Assembly (NCBI GenBank): GCA_032718475.1
Contig: JAUCBJ010008084.1
Location: 1-64,000, forward strand
Reading direction: 5' to 3'
From: Nemertoderma westbladi
Lineage: Eukaryota; Xenacoelomorpha; Nemertodermatida; Nemertodermatidae
Length of the DNA: 64,000 nucleotides
Of the stretch, positions 7,790 to 17,266 are shown piece after piece. How positions within the stretch are numbered: position 1 is the first letter of the stretch; every line of letters starts with the position of its first letter. The position numbers were made by a program, and so were the translations under genes. The notes beneath the pieces were generated by a model. That model saw nothing but the letters and a program-made list of their open reading frames with translations, made no database searches and was not told where the DNA came from.

Positions 7790-10753
7790 ATGGGATGGAC
7801 CCTCTGCGGCATCAAGGAAGAGACTACTGACACCTATACATACCTTCCTAAATGTCAGATTAAAGAAAATGCAACATCCGTGGGTTATTGCTCAGCTACA
7901 GACCTCGATGAGGATTTATTTCTTGAGACCGAAAAAACCCAGCAAGAGATGACTAAATACTTTAATCTAGAGACCCAAGAGTTCGCTGAAAAGGACAAAA
8001 ACCCGTCCGAAGAGGATCGATATTGTATGGACGTCCTGGACCAGGCCACGTTCAACGACGGACACTGGTGTTCACCCATGTTGTGGAAGGACCCAAATAA
8101 ACCAATGGCAAACAACGCCAACATGGCCCTTAGGCGACTTAAGGGGATTCTACGGCGGCTGAATGACCAACCTGAGATAAAGGAGAAATATAATACCGTA
8201 ATCCAAGGATATCTCGACGACGGATTAGCAGAAATGGTACCATGGAATGAACTGCAAGGGGGTAAAAGAACATATTATCTTCCAATCCACTACGTGGTAG
8301 AAGCCCGGAAGGGTGGTAAAATCCGAGTAGTTAATGATGCCGCTGCTATGTATCAAGGCGAATCCCTGAATAGTCAGCTTTATACGGGGCCCAACATCTA
8401 TAGTACACTCATTGGCGTATTGATCAGGTTCAGGGAAAACTGGATAGCATTCACCTGCGACATCAAAGCCATGTTTCACCAAGTTCGTACGCTACCAAGA
8501 GACTCAGATTGTCTACGTATCCTATGGACGGATAAAATACTAACTCAACAGGAGATTAGTCAACTTACAATGAAGGATGTAGACATAATGCGTATGATCA
8601 TCAGGATCTTCGGCGCCAAGGACTCGCCGGTAGCATGTAGTGACATGCTGAAAAAGACGGCAACCATGTGCGAAAACGAATTCCCTCCTACCGTCATAGA
8701 AACCATCCGACGATGCTTCTACGTGGACGACGGATGCGCCGGCGCAGATAATGTGGACGAGGCCTATCGGCTAGCAATGGGGATGGTGGAATGTTTAAAG
8801 AAAGGGGGTTTCCCGCTCGTGAAGTTCAGATCCCACGACAAGAAACTTATGGAAAAATTTCCGGAGGACATCCGACTGGACAACAACAAAATGTACTCAG
8901 AGGATGTGGAACACCGTGTACTCGGGATTGAATCGGACATAGAATCAGACGAATTTATTTTCAAATATAAACCCCTATCCAAGCCTATGATGAAAAGGGG
9001 ATGTTTATCGATAAAAAGCGCAATCTTTGACCCACTAAATTTCATATCTCCGGTAACCTTGGCCGGAATAAACCTGATTAAAGAAATGTGGATAGAAGGA
9101 CTGGGATGGGATGAAGAACTCCCCCCACACCTCAGCGTCAAATGGAGAAAATGGACGGACCAGCTCGAACACCTACATCTTATGCGGATCCCTCGACCGT
9201 TCTTCCTCGACAAACTACCCACCGATATCTTCCAGCTCCATACCTTCTCGGATGCTTCGAATACCGGAATCGGCGTAGTCACCTTCTTACGAAGACTAAG
9301 CAACGACGGAAACGGCGATACGAGTTTTTTATTTTCTAAAGCTAAGACAGTATCCGGGGAATTCGTAGCAACGATTCCAAGACTCGAGCTACAGGCTGCA
9401 GTTTGGGCAGTGCGACAGAACCGCATGGTCATGCGGAACCTACGAATCCCCATCGAATCTCAACACTTCTGGGTCGATTCGAGTATCGTTCTCTACTATC
9501 TCCACTCTCCATCCCGACGTCACACTACGTTTGTAGCGAACCGAGCCACGGAGATAAAACAGTGTACCGCCCGAGAACAGTCGCACCACGTAAACGGGAA
9601 AGAAAATCCAGCGGACTTATCAAGCCGAGGCGCCACCCCAAAACAACTCAGTAAAAGTAAACTCTGGCTCACAGGCCCGGAATTCCTACAGCAGCCACAA
9701 TTAACATGGAGTACCCGATTCGACCCCGAACTCGATAGCGGAAAATACTCCGAGGATGATAAAGAGATCCGTAAAGTCCATAGAAGCAACGCAGTGGAAA
9801 TTTATAGCTGTCTGACTGAGCCTGCAAAGGACTCGGGCAGGCACTATAACGTTGCGACGATCATTCAACCAGTGGCGTCTTTACATCTGTTGATCGAGCG
9901 AACTTCATCAATGAGACGGCTCATCTACCACATTATAACCCTTCGCAACTTCCTACGGTGGAAAGACAACAAGCCGATAGTTCAACGGAGTATACAAGAA
10001 CTCATTATCGCGGAGAAGTGTATCATTGGATATGTCCAGAGAGAAAGTTTCCCCGATGAGTGGGAACAACTCAGTGCGGGCAAGACCTTGAAACCGGATA
10101 GCCCAGTCTACCAACTGAGACCAATGATGGGAGAGGACGGACTGATCCGACTGAATACCCGGATGGCAAACGCCCCGGTCGAATATGAGGTTAAATACCC
10201 GGCGCTTCTGCCCGGAACTTCGACACTAGCCAAGCTATTAATTCAACAATGTCACGAGGAAAACCATCACGCAGGACAAAATTGGATTATAGCTAATATA
10301 AGACAAAGATATTGGATCACACACATCCAGCCACTGATCCGGAAAGTGTTGAAACGTTGCTTTACCTGCAGAAGATATCTTGCGCCACCACTCACACAAA
10401 AGATGGCCGACTTACCAGCCACCCGTCTACAGCCCGATTCCCCACCGTTCTACGTCACCGGAGTGGACTGTTTCGGACCGTTTACGGTCATCGAACGACG
10501 ATCCAACATCAAATGCTGGGGGGCCATATTTACGTGCCTTAGGTCTAGGGCAATCTACCTAGACATTGTGGTGAACCTTACGCAACACTCATTCATCAAC
10601 GCTCTGCGTCGGTTCGTGGCAAGCAATGGGACATGTCGTCACATGTATTCCGATAATGGCACAAACTTTGTGGGAGGAGAAAGAGAACTTAGAGAGGCGA
10701 TCGAGGGATGGTTTACCGATAACACCGCATCCCAAGTCTGGAAGGAACACTAG
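7790..10753 (+). CDS. pol: RT, RNase H and integrase N-terminal part of element 1
   Basis: 987 codons in the polyprotein frame. RT at about residues 160-330 contains TYYLPIHYVVE, TCDIKAMFHQV and the catalytic YVDDG (8720-8734). RNase H at about 480-610 contains HTFSDASNTGIG, PRLELQAAVWA, FWVDSS and ENPADLSSRG. Integrase has a zinc-binding region at about 815-865 (ending KRCFTCRRY), the first core Asp in GVDCFGPF and the second in MYSDNGTNFVG. TAG at 10751-10753 cuts the integrase core before its Glu. These enzymes copy element RNA to DNA and insert it. RT and RNase H keep all visible catalytic residues. Confidence 0.93.
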   Translation: MGWTLCGIKEETTDTYTYLPKCQIKENATSVGYCSATDLDEDLFLETEKTQQEMTKYFNLETQEFAEKDKNPSEEDRYCMDVLDQATFNDGHWCSPMLWKDPNKPMANNANMALRRLKGILRRLNDQPEIKEKYNTVIQGYLDDGLAEMVPWNELQGGKRTYYLPIHYVVEARKGGKIRVVNDAAAMYQGESLNSQLYTGPNIYSTLIGVLIRFRENWIAFTCDIKAMFHQVRTLPRDSDCLRILWTDKILTQQEISQLTMKDVDIMRMIIRIFGAKDSPVACSDMLKKTATMCENEFPPTVIETIRRCFYVDDGCAGADNVDEAYRLAMGMVECLKKGGFPLVKFRSHDKKLMEKFPEDIRLDNNKMYSEDVEHRVLGIESDIESDEFIFKYKPLSKPMMKRGCLSIKSAIFDPLNFISPVTLAGINLIKEMWIEGLGWDEELPPHLSVKWRKWTDQLEHLHLMRIPRPFFLDKLPTDIFQLHTFSDASNTGIGVVTFLRRLSNDGNGDTSFLFSKAKTVSGEFVATIPRLELQAAVWAVRQNRMVMRNLRIPIESQHFWVDSSIVLYYLHSPSRRHTTFVANRATEIKQCTAREQSHHVNGKENPADLSSRGATPKQLSKSKLWLTGPEFLQQPQLTWSTRFDPELDSGKYSEDDKEIRKVHRSNAVEIYSCLTEPAKDSGRHYNVATIIQPVASLHLLIERTSSMRRLIYHIITLRNFLRWKDNKPIVQRSIQELIIAEKCIIGYVQRESFPDEWEQLSAGKTLKPDSPVYQLRPMMGEDGLIRLNTRMANAPVEYEVKYPALLPGTSTLAKLLIQQCHEENHHAGQNWIIANIRQRYWITHIQPLIRKVLKRCFTCRRYLAPPLTQKMADLPATRLQPDSPPFYVTGVDCFGPFTVIERRSNIKCWGAIFTCLRSRAIYLDIVVNLTQHSFINALRRFVASNGTCRHMYSDNGTNFVGGERELREAIEGWFTDNTASQVWKEH

Positions 10754-11425
10754 ATACAGTGGCACTTCCAGACCCCCTTAGCACCCCATACGAGCGGGGT
10801 ATGGGAGAAACTGATCGACCTAGTAAAACGATCCATGCGCGTCGCTCTAGGAGACACCCGGGTATCCCATGACACCCTCCGCACAACATTCTGCGAGATC
10901 ACGGCTACCCTGAACAACCGACCCATTGTCCCTATCCGCGACGACCCCACAGAAATGGAGCCCCTTACTCCTAATCACCTACTAGGGAGACCTAAAACTC
11001 ATGTTCTCCCGGAGACAATGTTTCCGGATCCCAACGATATCGCGAGACATACAAACTGGAAGAAGTCCCAAGCGTTGGCAGCGCATTGGTGGAGAATCTG
11101 GGCCCAGGAGTACCTCATAACCCTCCAGACCAGGAGGAAGTGGAACCACACCTACAGGAATGTCGAAGTTGGCGACATGGTACTAGTAAAAGAAGACCTT
11201 AAAGACCGCGTCCACTGGCCTGTGGCGCGAGTCGTGGCAATACAACCGAGCAAAGACGGACTTGCGAGGACTGTGACGATACGAACGGCAAAGGGCCACT
11301 TCCAACGCCCTATCCAGAAGCTGTGCCTTCTTGAAGGCAATGACAGCGGTGACTCTACGAGAGGTGATAAAATCCCTACTCCGGATCCTGCTGCGGACAT
11401 TGGTGACAATGATAAATGCGTTTAA
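10754..11425 (+). CDS. pol: Integrase C-terminal part and DUF5641-like domain of element 1
   Basis: Continuation of the integrase in the same frame after the TAG at 10751, with an internal start-like codon at 10835. The catalytic Glu lies in SGVWEKLIDLVKRSM. Then come TPNHLLGRPKTHVLPE, an SQALAAHWWRIWAQEYL segment and VGDMVLVKED. These are the usual BEL/Pao integrase C-terminal features (DUF5641), thought to bind DNA or chromatin. The natural end of pol is the TAA at 11423-11425. Confidence 0.87.
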   Translation: MQWHFQTPLAPHTSGVWEKLIDLVKRSMRVALGDTRVSHDTLRTTFCEITATLNNRPIVPIRDDPTEMEPLTPNHLLGRPKTHVLPETMFPDPNDIARHTNWKKSQALAAHWWRIWAQEYLITLQTRRKWNHTYRNVEVGDMVLVKEDLKDRVHWPVARVVAIQPSKDGLARTVTIRTAKGHFQRPIQKLCLLEGNDSGDSTRGDKIPTPDPAADIGDNDKCV

Positions 11426-12628
11426 ACCCTTCTCATCCTGTTGACAAACTCTTTTAAACTATGATTTATCGACAATGAAAATGGACCCCCCTTAAACCAA
11501 CTGTAACCACGCAATGGTATTTGTGTTTCCTCGTGTGTTATGTGGAGTCCAGCGTCACCCTGCAGATGTTTCGACTGACGCAGGGTCGTTTATGTATTGT
11601 TTACCCTGATTTTGGTCATCGGGACCGACGATATTGGATTATTGGAAATGGAAAAGATTTGAAGTGGAATTCATTGTATTCATCGCAGTATGTTATGTTG
11701 TCCGTTGCGTGCGCAGTTCGGGGCGTAGGCGGTGTAACTAGTCCAGCTGTAGATCCCGGATTGCCGGGCAACACCCCCTCTATCCCGTTATTCTGGTGGA
11801 TCCATGGTGCATCCACATGACTTCGACGATAGAGGGTTATGTTTCTCAGTCGCGTTATTCTGGTGGGACCGTTGCGTGGATTTTGGGGCGTAGGCGGTGT
11901 AACTAGTCCAGCTGTAGATCCCAGAATGTTGCGTAACCCCATCCCACATGACTTCATCGACTGAGCTTTATGTTGTTGGGAGTGTTATTCTGGTGGGTCC
12001 CTGGTGCATTCCACGTGACTTCACTTCCAGCGTCTTCATTGTCCGTTACGTGTGCAGTTTGGGGCGTAGGCGGTGTAACTAGCCCAGCTGTAGATCCCAG
12101 ATTGCTGCGTAACACCCCTTCCACAACAAAGATTTCCCAAAGAAGATGATTGAATGTAGTTGGAAATGATGAAAAGAATCAGACAACCTTACTATAAACC
12201 GAATGATGACGCGTATGATGATGAAAATGTAATGATGCGCACCCTGGTGCTGCGCTTATAACAAATGATGATAGCCGGGGGGCTATAACCCCAATGATGA
12301 TGTGGAAATGTGGAAATAAATGAAATGTGAAATAAATGGTGGAAATAAATGTGTTGAAATATGTTGAAATAAATGAAATGAGATGAAATAATAATGAGAA
12401 ATGAAAAAAGACAAAAAAAAGGTATAAAAAAGTCTAAAGAAAAGAATTGGAAAAAAGAAAAGGACATACTGGTTGGATATTAATGTATAGCTATAGTAAC
12501 TGTAAATGCTGAATGTATTAGCAATAAGATGATAGATGCCTATATAGCAATGTTATTAATAAACTGAACTAAAAATAAAACTGAATTATTCTGCAATCAC
12601 TATAGTTTCAGACTTTCTGGACTTATAA
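11426..12628 (+). other. Pol-ORF3 spacer of element 1 with three long tandem repeats
   Basis: About 1.2 kb without coding character between pol and ORF3. From about 11700 to 12125 there are three roughly 170-bp units, each containing GGGGCGTAGGCGGTGTAACT followed by AGTCCAGCTGTAGATCCC and a TTATTCTGGTGG block. From about 12130 to 12600 the plus strand is purine- and AT-rich (AATGATGATG, GAAATAAATG). Element 2 has a spacer of nearly the same size with unrelated repeats. Such a spacer could hold splice sites, an internal promoter or an internal ribosome entry structure, but I cannot tell which. Confidence 0.7.
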
Positions 12629-15262
12629 TTAACTGATCTAATTTGTAACGGATATAATCGTAAATATGGACCCAAATATATTATTGGCGAATTACGTAAC
12701 ACGATAGATCTACTGGAATATTCGCAACCCGGATCCCCTGACTTTGATACAAATTGGAGTACCCTGCTAAATGAGAACGTGCGAGTCGTTAAATTCACCG
12801 GGCGAGAGGGACCGGATTCCAAGAATCTACGAGCCCTCCGGTTAGCCGATGCTAGTACGAGACTGAAAAGAACTCGGAACGCAAAGGCAACCGGAGGGGA
12901 CGATTCGTCGTATTGGGAAACGTTCTGGCAAAGCGTCTACAGATCCCGATGTTTGATCTACGACAACGAGGGAAACGCGACGCCCACCTCGAAAGCGATT
13001 ACGTTGGCGAGATGTCAAAGTTTCGTCGACGACAAGAGTACGTACCTCGCCCACTGGGGAAACCTGTCGGAGTGTACGGCGACACTTCGAGAGGAACGTA
13101 TATCGACCATCCAGAATCGCGACGACTACCAAGAAAAGTATGGGGCGAAAGAATATGGTCGATCCTTGGTCGTCGTCCTCGGAACCCTGGACGGTTTGGT
13201 ATTGGTGTGTCGAATATTTCCGACACCCAGACAGGAAGTGCAGGCAGCCGGAGCGATCTGGTTGCTACCTCCGGAAATCCAAAAGATCCTCTTCGACTTC
13301 GACGTCATTAAAATCGGGTTGGATATAAAGGCGGACGTCCGGAACGACTACGCGAACGCTCCTTCAGGAAGAAACCGACGAGACGACCTCAACGCCCTTA
13401 GCCATTGCATCGACACTCAAACGCTACTAGCCTGGTTACGATTCGCCGAGTTCATGCGAGGATTCCAAGAGGTGAGACCGACGAAATCCGGGATCGGCTA
13501 CCTCGCTGTGCTAAACGGCGGCATCGACTTCAAACCCCAGAAATTCCGGGATTATAATAAAATATATGGTGGATACCCGGGATTAGAAATAAAGAGCGAG
13601 CGAGAGGGTCGATGGAAGGACGTTGACCGGAAGTGGACGATACACCAAAGGTGGGAGAATCCCGATCGACGGAACTATATCTACGTCGTTATGGAGTGCT
13701 ACACCGTCGCTAAGTTTATCTGTAAAACTCTCGATAACCTCATTACGGCGGTTCCTCTTTCCTTCGTCGACTACGACTGGAACGAGGTTATAAACCACGC
13801 ATTCAAAGCGGTTGAGAACATCACACCGGGAAAAACGAAAACGCTCGCCGTTATCGATTCCTGGGATGAGAGCGGACCTTACGATATCCCTACGATTACC
13901 GATCTTCTCGGTGCGGAGGAGCCTCTGATTTCTTCGGAAGGGGAAGAAATATGGCTACATGAGGGTGTTCTACTCTCCACCCCGAAGCGACAACTCGAGC
14001 CGGAGGCCGCTTACCAACCGGCAGCCAAACGGGTTGCCTCCACCGAACCAATGACGGAAGCGGGCGTTTCCTCACCACTCGGCTTCGGTAGCCCTGCGAG
14101 GGAGTTGGTTACTACCTTCGCGTTAAACGACTTCGGCGATACATGCCAAAGGTTATCCCCGTATCCTTTCCCGGGTGGCGAAGACTGGTCGTCGGAGATT
14201 CCGAGTACCAGCAATCAACGGACCCGCTCAGCGATATTGGTCGAGAAGGGCCCCAGCGCTGCGCCGACTCCCGACGATCTCCTCGGAATCCCTCCGTCGA
14301 AAACCCCGGCACCTCTTCGCCGACCAGCGGTGGCTACTACACCCTCCGTTCCTCAGGATCCTATGCGACCAACCCGTTGGTACGCCGAGCAAACTGAATG
14401 GATCCACCGCCAGAAACGGTCGTCCGAGTTGAGACCGACGGGACACAAAGAAGGTTATCATAGCGAGGACCTACTACGCAAAAGCCCAGCCTTCCGCGGG
14501 CTACCGACCACCGCGAATATTCAGAAGAGCGACCGGCGACTCGAGTATTACGTCGGCGTCCCGATCCCGATATTTCCCGGTCGAGAGATGCAGTTGGAGG
14601 TGTGCGGCGACTGTGGTTCGGAGCAGTGCCCACGCGGTAGAAGGAATCGGGTTACCGATTCATGCCTCCAGCTCCTCGGGATACTTTATTGCCCTTACTG
14701 CGCGACATCGGGCCACGACGTTTCCATCTGTCCGATCCTATATAACCTCTGCACCACGTGCGGTTTCCGTGGACATTCCGCTAGCCCCCGCTGCTATATC
14801 AACTGTCCTACCAAAGACGTTACCGCTATGGGAAATATGGTCATGTTTGAAACATACGCAAACAGCCACATAAAGACCAAGGTTCAGAGAAACGCTCGGA
14901 ATATCGCGCAGGAGATGGCGTGCGGGTACTTCTTCTTCCCGGAACACCTCCACACGTCGGCCACGCTACCTTTCCATTACGTGGATCTGTTGCTGAGCGC
15001 CGGATTATTCAGCCCATTCGAAGTCATTAGACGCTTATACTCGTATAAAGAGGAGCTCGGTGACGGAGAGTGGTTCCTCGAGGCTCGCAACTCCGAGTTG
15101 GAACGACGAACCGATATGATCCCGTTGCCATCGAAAGGAAGAGCCGCCAGGAGACAAGCCGAAGCGTTGCTCACGATGGACGTTGACGCTCCTCTACCAG
15201 CTATAGCGATCGACGAGAGCCGACGGGCGAAGAGGCGAAAGACGTATCAGAGAAAGAAATAG
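12629..15262 (+). CDS. ORF3 of element 1: exonuclease-like domain plus zinc knuckles
   Basis: An open frame of about 877 codons downstream of pol. Domains: (a) N-terminal segment (GELRNTIDLLEYSQ); (b) a 3'-5' exonuclease-like domain with motif I D-x-E in LIYDNEGN (Asp 12962, Glu 12968), strands LVVVLGTLDGLVLVC, a hallmark IWLLPPEIQKILFD followed by VIKIGLDIKADV with motif-II Asp at 13334, then CIDTQTLLAWL; motif III is unclear (perhaps YVVME); (c) a disordered Pro/Ser linker; (d) zinc knuckles at about 14600-14795, the clearest being CPYCATSGHDVSIC and CTTCGFRGHSASPRC; (e) a helical end and basic tail. The pattern resembles RNase D/WRN/EXD proteins. No ATG precedes motif I: the frame opens after TAA at 12626, GTG is at 12779, and the first ATG lies well inside. 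A spliced start is likely. Function is inferred by fold only. Confidence 0.7.
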   Translation, partial: LTDLICNGYNRKYGPKYIIGELRNTIDLLEYSQPGSPDFDTNWSTLLNENVRVVKFTGREGPDSKNLRALRLADASTRLKRTRNAKATGGDDSSYWETFWQSVYRSRCLIYDNEGNATPTSKAITLARCQSFVDDKSTYLAHWGNLSECTATLREERISTIQNRDDYQEKYGAKEYGRSLVVVLGTLDGLVLVCRIFPTPRQEVQAAGAIWLLPPEIQKILFDFDVIKIGLDIKADVRNDYANAPSGRNRRDDLNALSHCIDTQTLLAWLRFAEFMRGFQEVRPTKSGIGYLAVLNGGIDFKPQKFRDYNKIYGGYPGLEIKSEREGRWKDVDRKWTIHQRWENPDRRNYIYVVMECYTVAKFICKTLDNLITAVPLSFVDYDWNEVINHAFKAVENITPGKTKTLAVIDSWDESGPYDIPTITDLLGAEEPLISSEGEEIWLHEGVLLSTPKRQLEPEAAYQPAAKRVASTEPMTEAGVSSPLGFGSPARELVTTFALNDFGDTCQRLSPYPFPGGEDWSSEIPSTSNQRTRSAILVEKGPSAAPTPDDLLGIPPSKTPAPLRRPAVATTPSVPQDPMRPTRWYAEQTEWIHRQKRSSELRPTGHKEGYHSEDLLRKSPAFRGLPTTANIQKSDRRLEYYVGVPIPIFPGREMQLEVCGDCGSEQCPRGRRNRVTDSCLQLLGILYCPYCATSGHDVSICPILYNLCTTCGFRGHSASPRCYINCPTKDVTAMGNMVMFETYANSHIKTKVQRNARNIAQEMACGYFFFPEHLHTSATLPFHYVDLLLSAGLFSPFEVIRRLYSYKEELGDGEWFLEARNSELERRTDMIPLPSKGRAARRQAEALLTMDVDAPLPAIAIDESRRAKRRKTYQRKK

Positions 15263-15436
15263 TGGATCGGGATATTCCAGGAACATTTATTGAACATTTA
15301 TTTTTATACATATATATATAAACTCTAGGCCAAATTAATTAAAACTATGCAATATTAAATTTGGGTTTTTTATATTGGGAATGACCTACGCAAACTCAAT
15401 CTACCGATAGACCTCACGAAGGTCATTGGGGGGGAC
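15263..15436 (+). other. 3' untranslated segment and polypurine tract of element 1
   Basis: AT-rich sequence after the ORF3 stop, ending in the G-rich stretch ATTGGGGGGGAC at about 15425-15436, directly before the 3' LTR. This is the expected place and composition for the polypurine tract that primes plus-strand DNA synthesis. Confidence 0.75.
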
Positions 15437-17266
15437 TGTTCGCGGTATTTCAACTTTTCATAACGCGAGTTGAATATTTTTTGTATTTATTAAAAACGAT
15501 TATTCCGATATCACTACTGGGTGCGGGACCATGGGTTTTGGGCACATTCTATAAACTGGGGGCGATTTATGGGCGAACTTTGGGGCGACTTACAGGGAAC
15601 GGGACTAATTTCATGTTTATAAGGGCCAGGGGGGATGGAAAATTCAAGCAGTATTCAGGTTAGCCTGATTACTATTAGGCCCTGGCCAACTTCCTGCTGC
15701 CTGTAGAGGTGGATTTGGTAACGTGCCAGGCCTAAAGGACAAGGACTGCTCTTAGCAGTCCCTGGCCAACAGCAGTTATTACGAGCCTGAAAAGGACATC
15801 GGAACGCCAGCTGCTTGCGTCAGGGATTTGCGACGGGAAACGACAGCCCCCTTAGCCAAGCCGTGTACTGGTTCTCGATGACCGATCCCTTCGGGGTTCG
15901 CGAGGGGTGGGACGGACACGCGAAAGGGCGGCCGACTTACAGAGGAAGGGTTTGACAAGGACTGCCCTTAGCGGTCTCTGGTCAACAGCAGTTATTACGA
16001 GCCTGAAAAGGACATCGGAACGCCGGCTGCTTGTACCAGGGATTTGCGACGGGAACTGACGACAGACCCCTTAGCCAAGCCGTACTGGTTCTCGATGATC
16101 GTTCCCTTCGGGGTTCGTGAGGGGTGGGACGGACACGCGACGGGGTCGAAAGACAAAGGACTGGACTCTACTGGCCTACCGACTGTTCGGAGCAGTTTCT
16201 CGGCTGCCGAAGCGACTACGAGCCTGAAAGGGACTCGGAAAGCCTAGGTGGTTGGGTTTCTGCGATGAACCGACGGACCCCTAGCCAAGCCGTACTGGTT
16301 CTCGATGATCGAGCCCTTCGGGGTTCGGGAGGGGTGGGACGGACACGCGAACGGGTCCACCGACACGACAGACTCCTAGCCAAGCCGTACTGGTTCTCGA
16401 TGACCGATCCCTTCGGGGTTCGAGAGGGGTGGTACGGATACGCGACAGAGTCTACCGACTGGACCGACCCTTAGCCAAGCCGTGCTGGTTCTCGATGATC
16501 GTTCCCTTCGGGGTTCGTGAGGGGTGGGATGGACACGCGACGGGGTCGAAAGACAAAGGACTGGACTCTACTGGCCTACCGACTGTTCGGAGCAGTTTCT
16601 CGGCTGCCGAAGCGACTACGAGCCTTAAAGGGACTCGGAAAGCCTAGGTGGTTGGGTTTCTGCGATGAACCGACGGACCCCTAGCCAAGCCGTACTGGTT
16701 CTCGATGATCGAGCCCTTCGGGGTTCGGGAGGGGTGGGACGGACACGCGAACGGGTCCACCGACACGACAGACTCCTAGCCAAGCCGTACTGGTTCTCGA
16801 TGATCGATCCCTTTGGGGTTCGGGAGGGGTGGAACGGACACGCGACAGGGTCGACCGACACCGACACTACGGCATCAAGACTAGGACCGAGGGAAAATCT
16901 GGGGAACATTAGTTAGGCTAAAATCTGAGCGAACAGTGGGTAATTAAATAATATACTGTAGGGATTTATATTGTCGTGTATAATTATTGTGAATATTTGG
17001 TGTATATTGATTTGGGGAAGCCCAAAATTACTCTCAATCAGGATTGTAACAGGATTGTAACAGGATTGTAACAGGATTGTAACAGGGTTAACTACATTAA
17101 AGAATATATCCAACCAATGCAGCTTTTTCTCAACCGCAATCCTGCATCTAAGAAATTTCTCCTTCTCCACAATCAATATCCGGTGACTGGCCGGGACTCC
17201 GTGGTCTGTAAAGCCCCGCCTCCAGCATCGGCGTTTTTCCCCCCTGGTGTTGGGATAACGGCAACA
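15437..17266 (+). repeat. 3' LTR of BEL/Pao element 1
   Basis: 1830 bp, matching the 5' LTR from TGTTCGCGG to GGCAACA. Compared with the 5' copy it has a 14-bp insertion near 15712, an extra 6 bp before the terminal GGATAACGGCAACA, one more TGTAACAGGAT-type unit near 17041-17085, and a different set of internal tandem units. The right target duplication GATAG is at 17267-17271. Confidence 0.93.

Larger units (their letters stand above)
4640..11425 (+). pseudogene. gag-pol: Gag-Pol polyprotein of element 1, single frame with four internal stops
   Basis: The segments at 4640, 5597, 7310, 7790 and 10835 all lie in the same frame (differences divisible by three), and the interstop sequence still encodes family motifs. 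This is therefore one ancestral polyprotein frame interrupted at 5510 (TGA), 7067 (TAA), 7745 (TGA) and 10751 (TAG), with no frameshift. BEL/Pao elements normally make Gag-Pol as one polyprotein that the element protease cleaves. The stops fall in the Gag coiled coil, between two Gag zinc knuckles, just after the protease, and inside the integrase core. Each is the kind of stop a single C-to-T transition produces. Confidence 0.85.
2522..17266 (+). mobile_element. BEL/Pao LTR retrotransposon, element 1 (complete, coding frame broken)
   Basis: A full-length LTR element of about 14.7 kb inserted in the 84-bp satellite. Direct terminal repeats start TGTTCGCGGTATTTC and end GGATAACGGCAACA (TG...CA). 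The 5-bp target duplication GATAG lies at 2517-2521 and 17267-17271. Internal order is leader hairpin, small ORF, Gag, protease, RT, RNase H, integrase, spacer, ORF3, G-rich polypurine tract and 3' LTR. This domain order, DUF1759-type Gag and integrase C-terminal segment mark the BEL/Pao superfamily. Gag-Pol lies in one frame from 4640 to 11425 but has four internal stops, so this copy cannot make a full polyprotein. Confidence 0.95.

Noticed and set aside
12192-12467. Minus-strand Phe/Ser/Ile-rich 91-codon frame
   Set aside because: Antisense of AAT/GAAA-rich low-complexity spacer sequence.
12779-15262. ORF3 of element 1 as an envelope glycoprotein
   Set aside because: It sits in the env position but shows no signal peptide, no transmembrane segment and no furin-like site. 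It has exonuclease-like and zinc-knuckle motifs instead.
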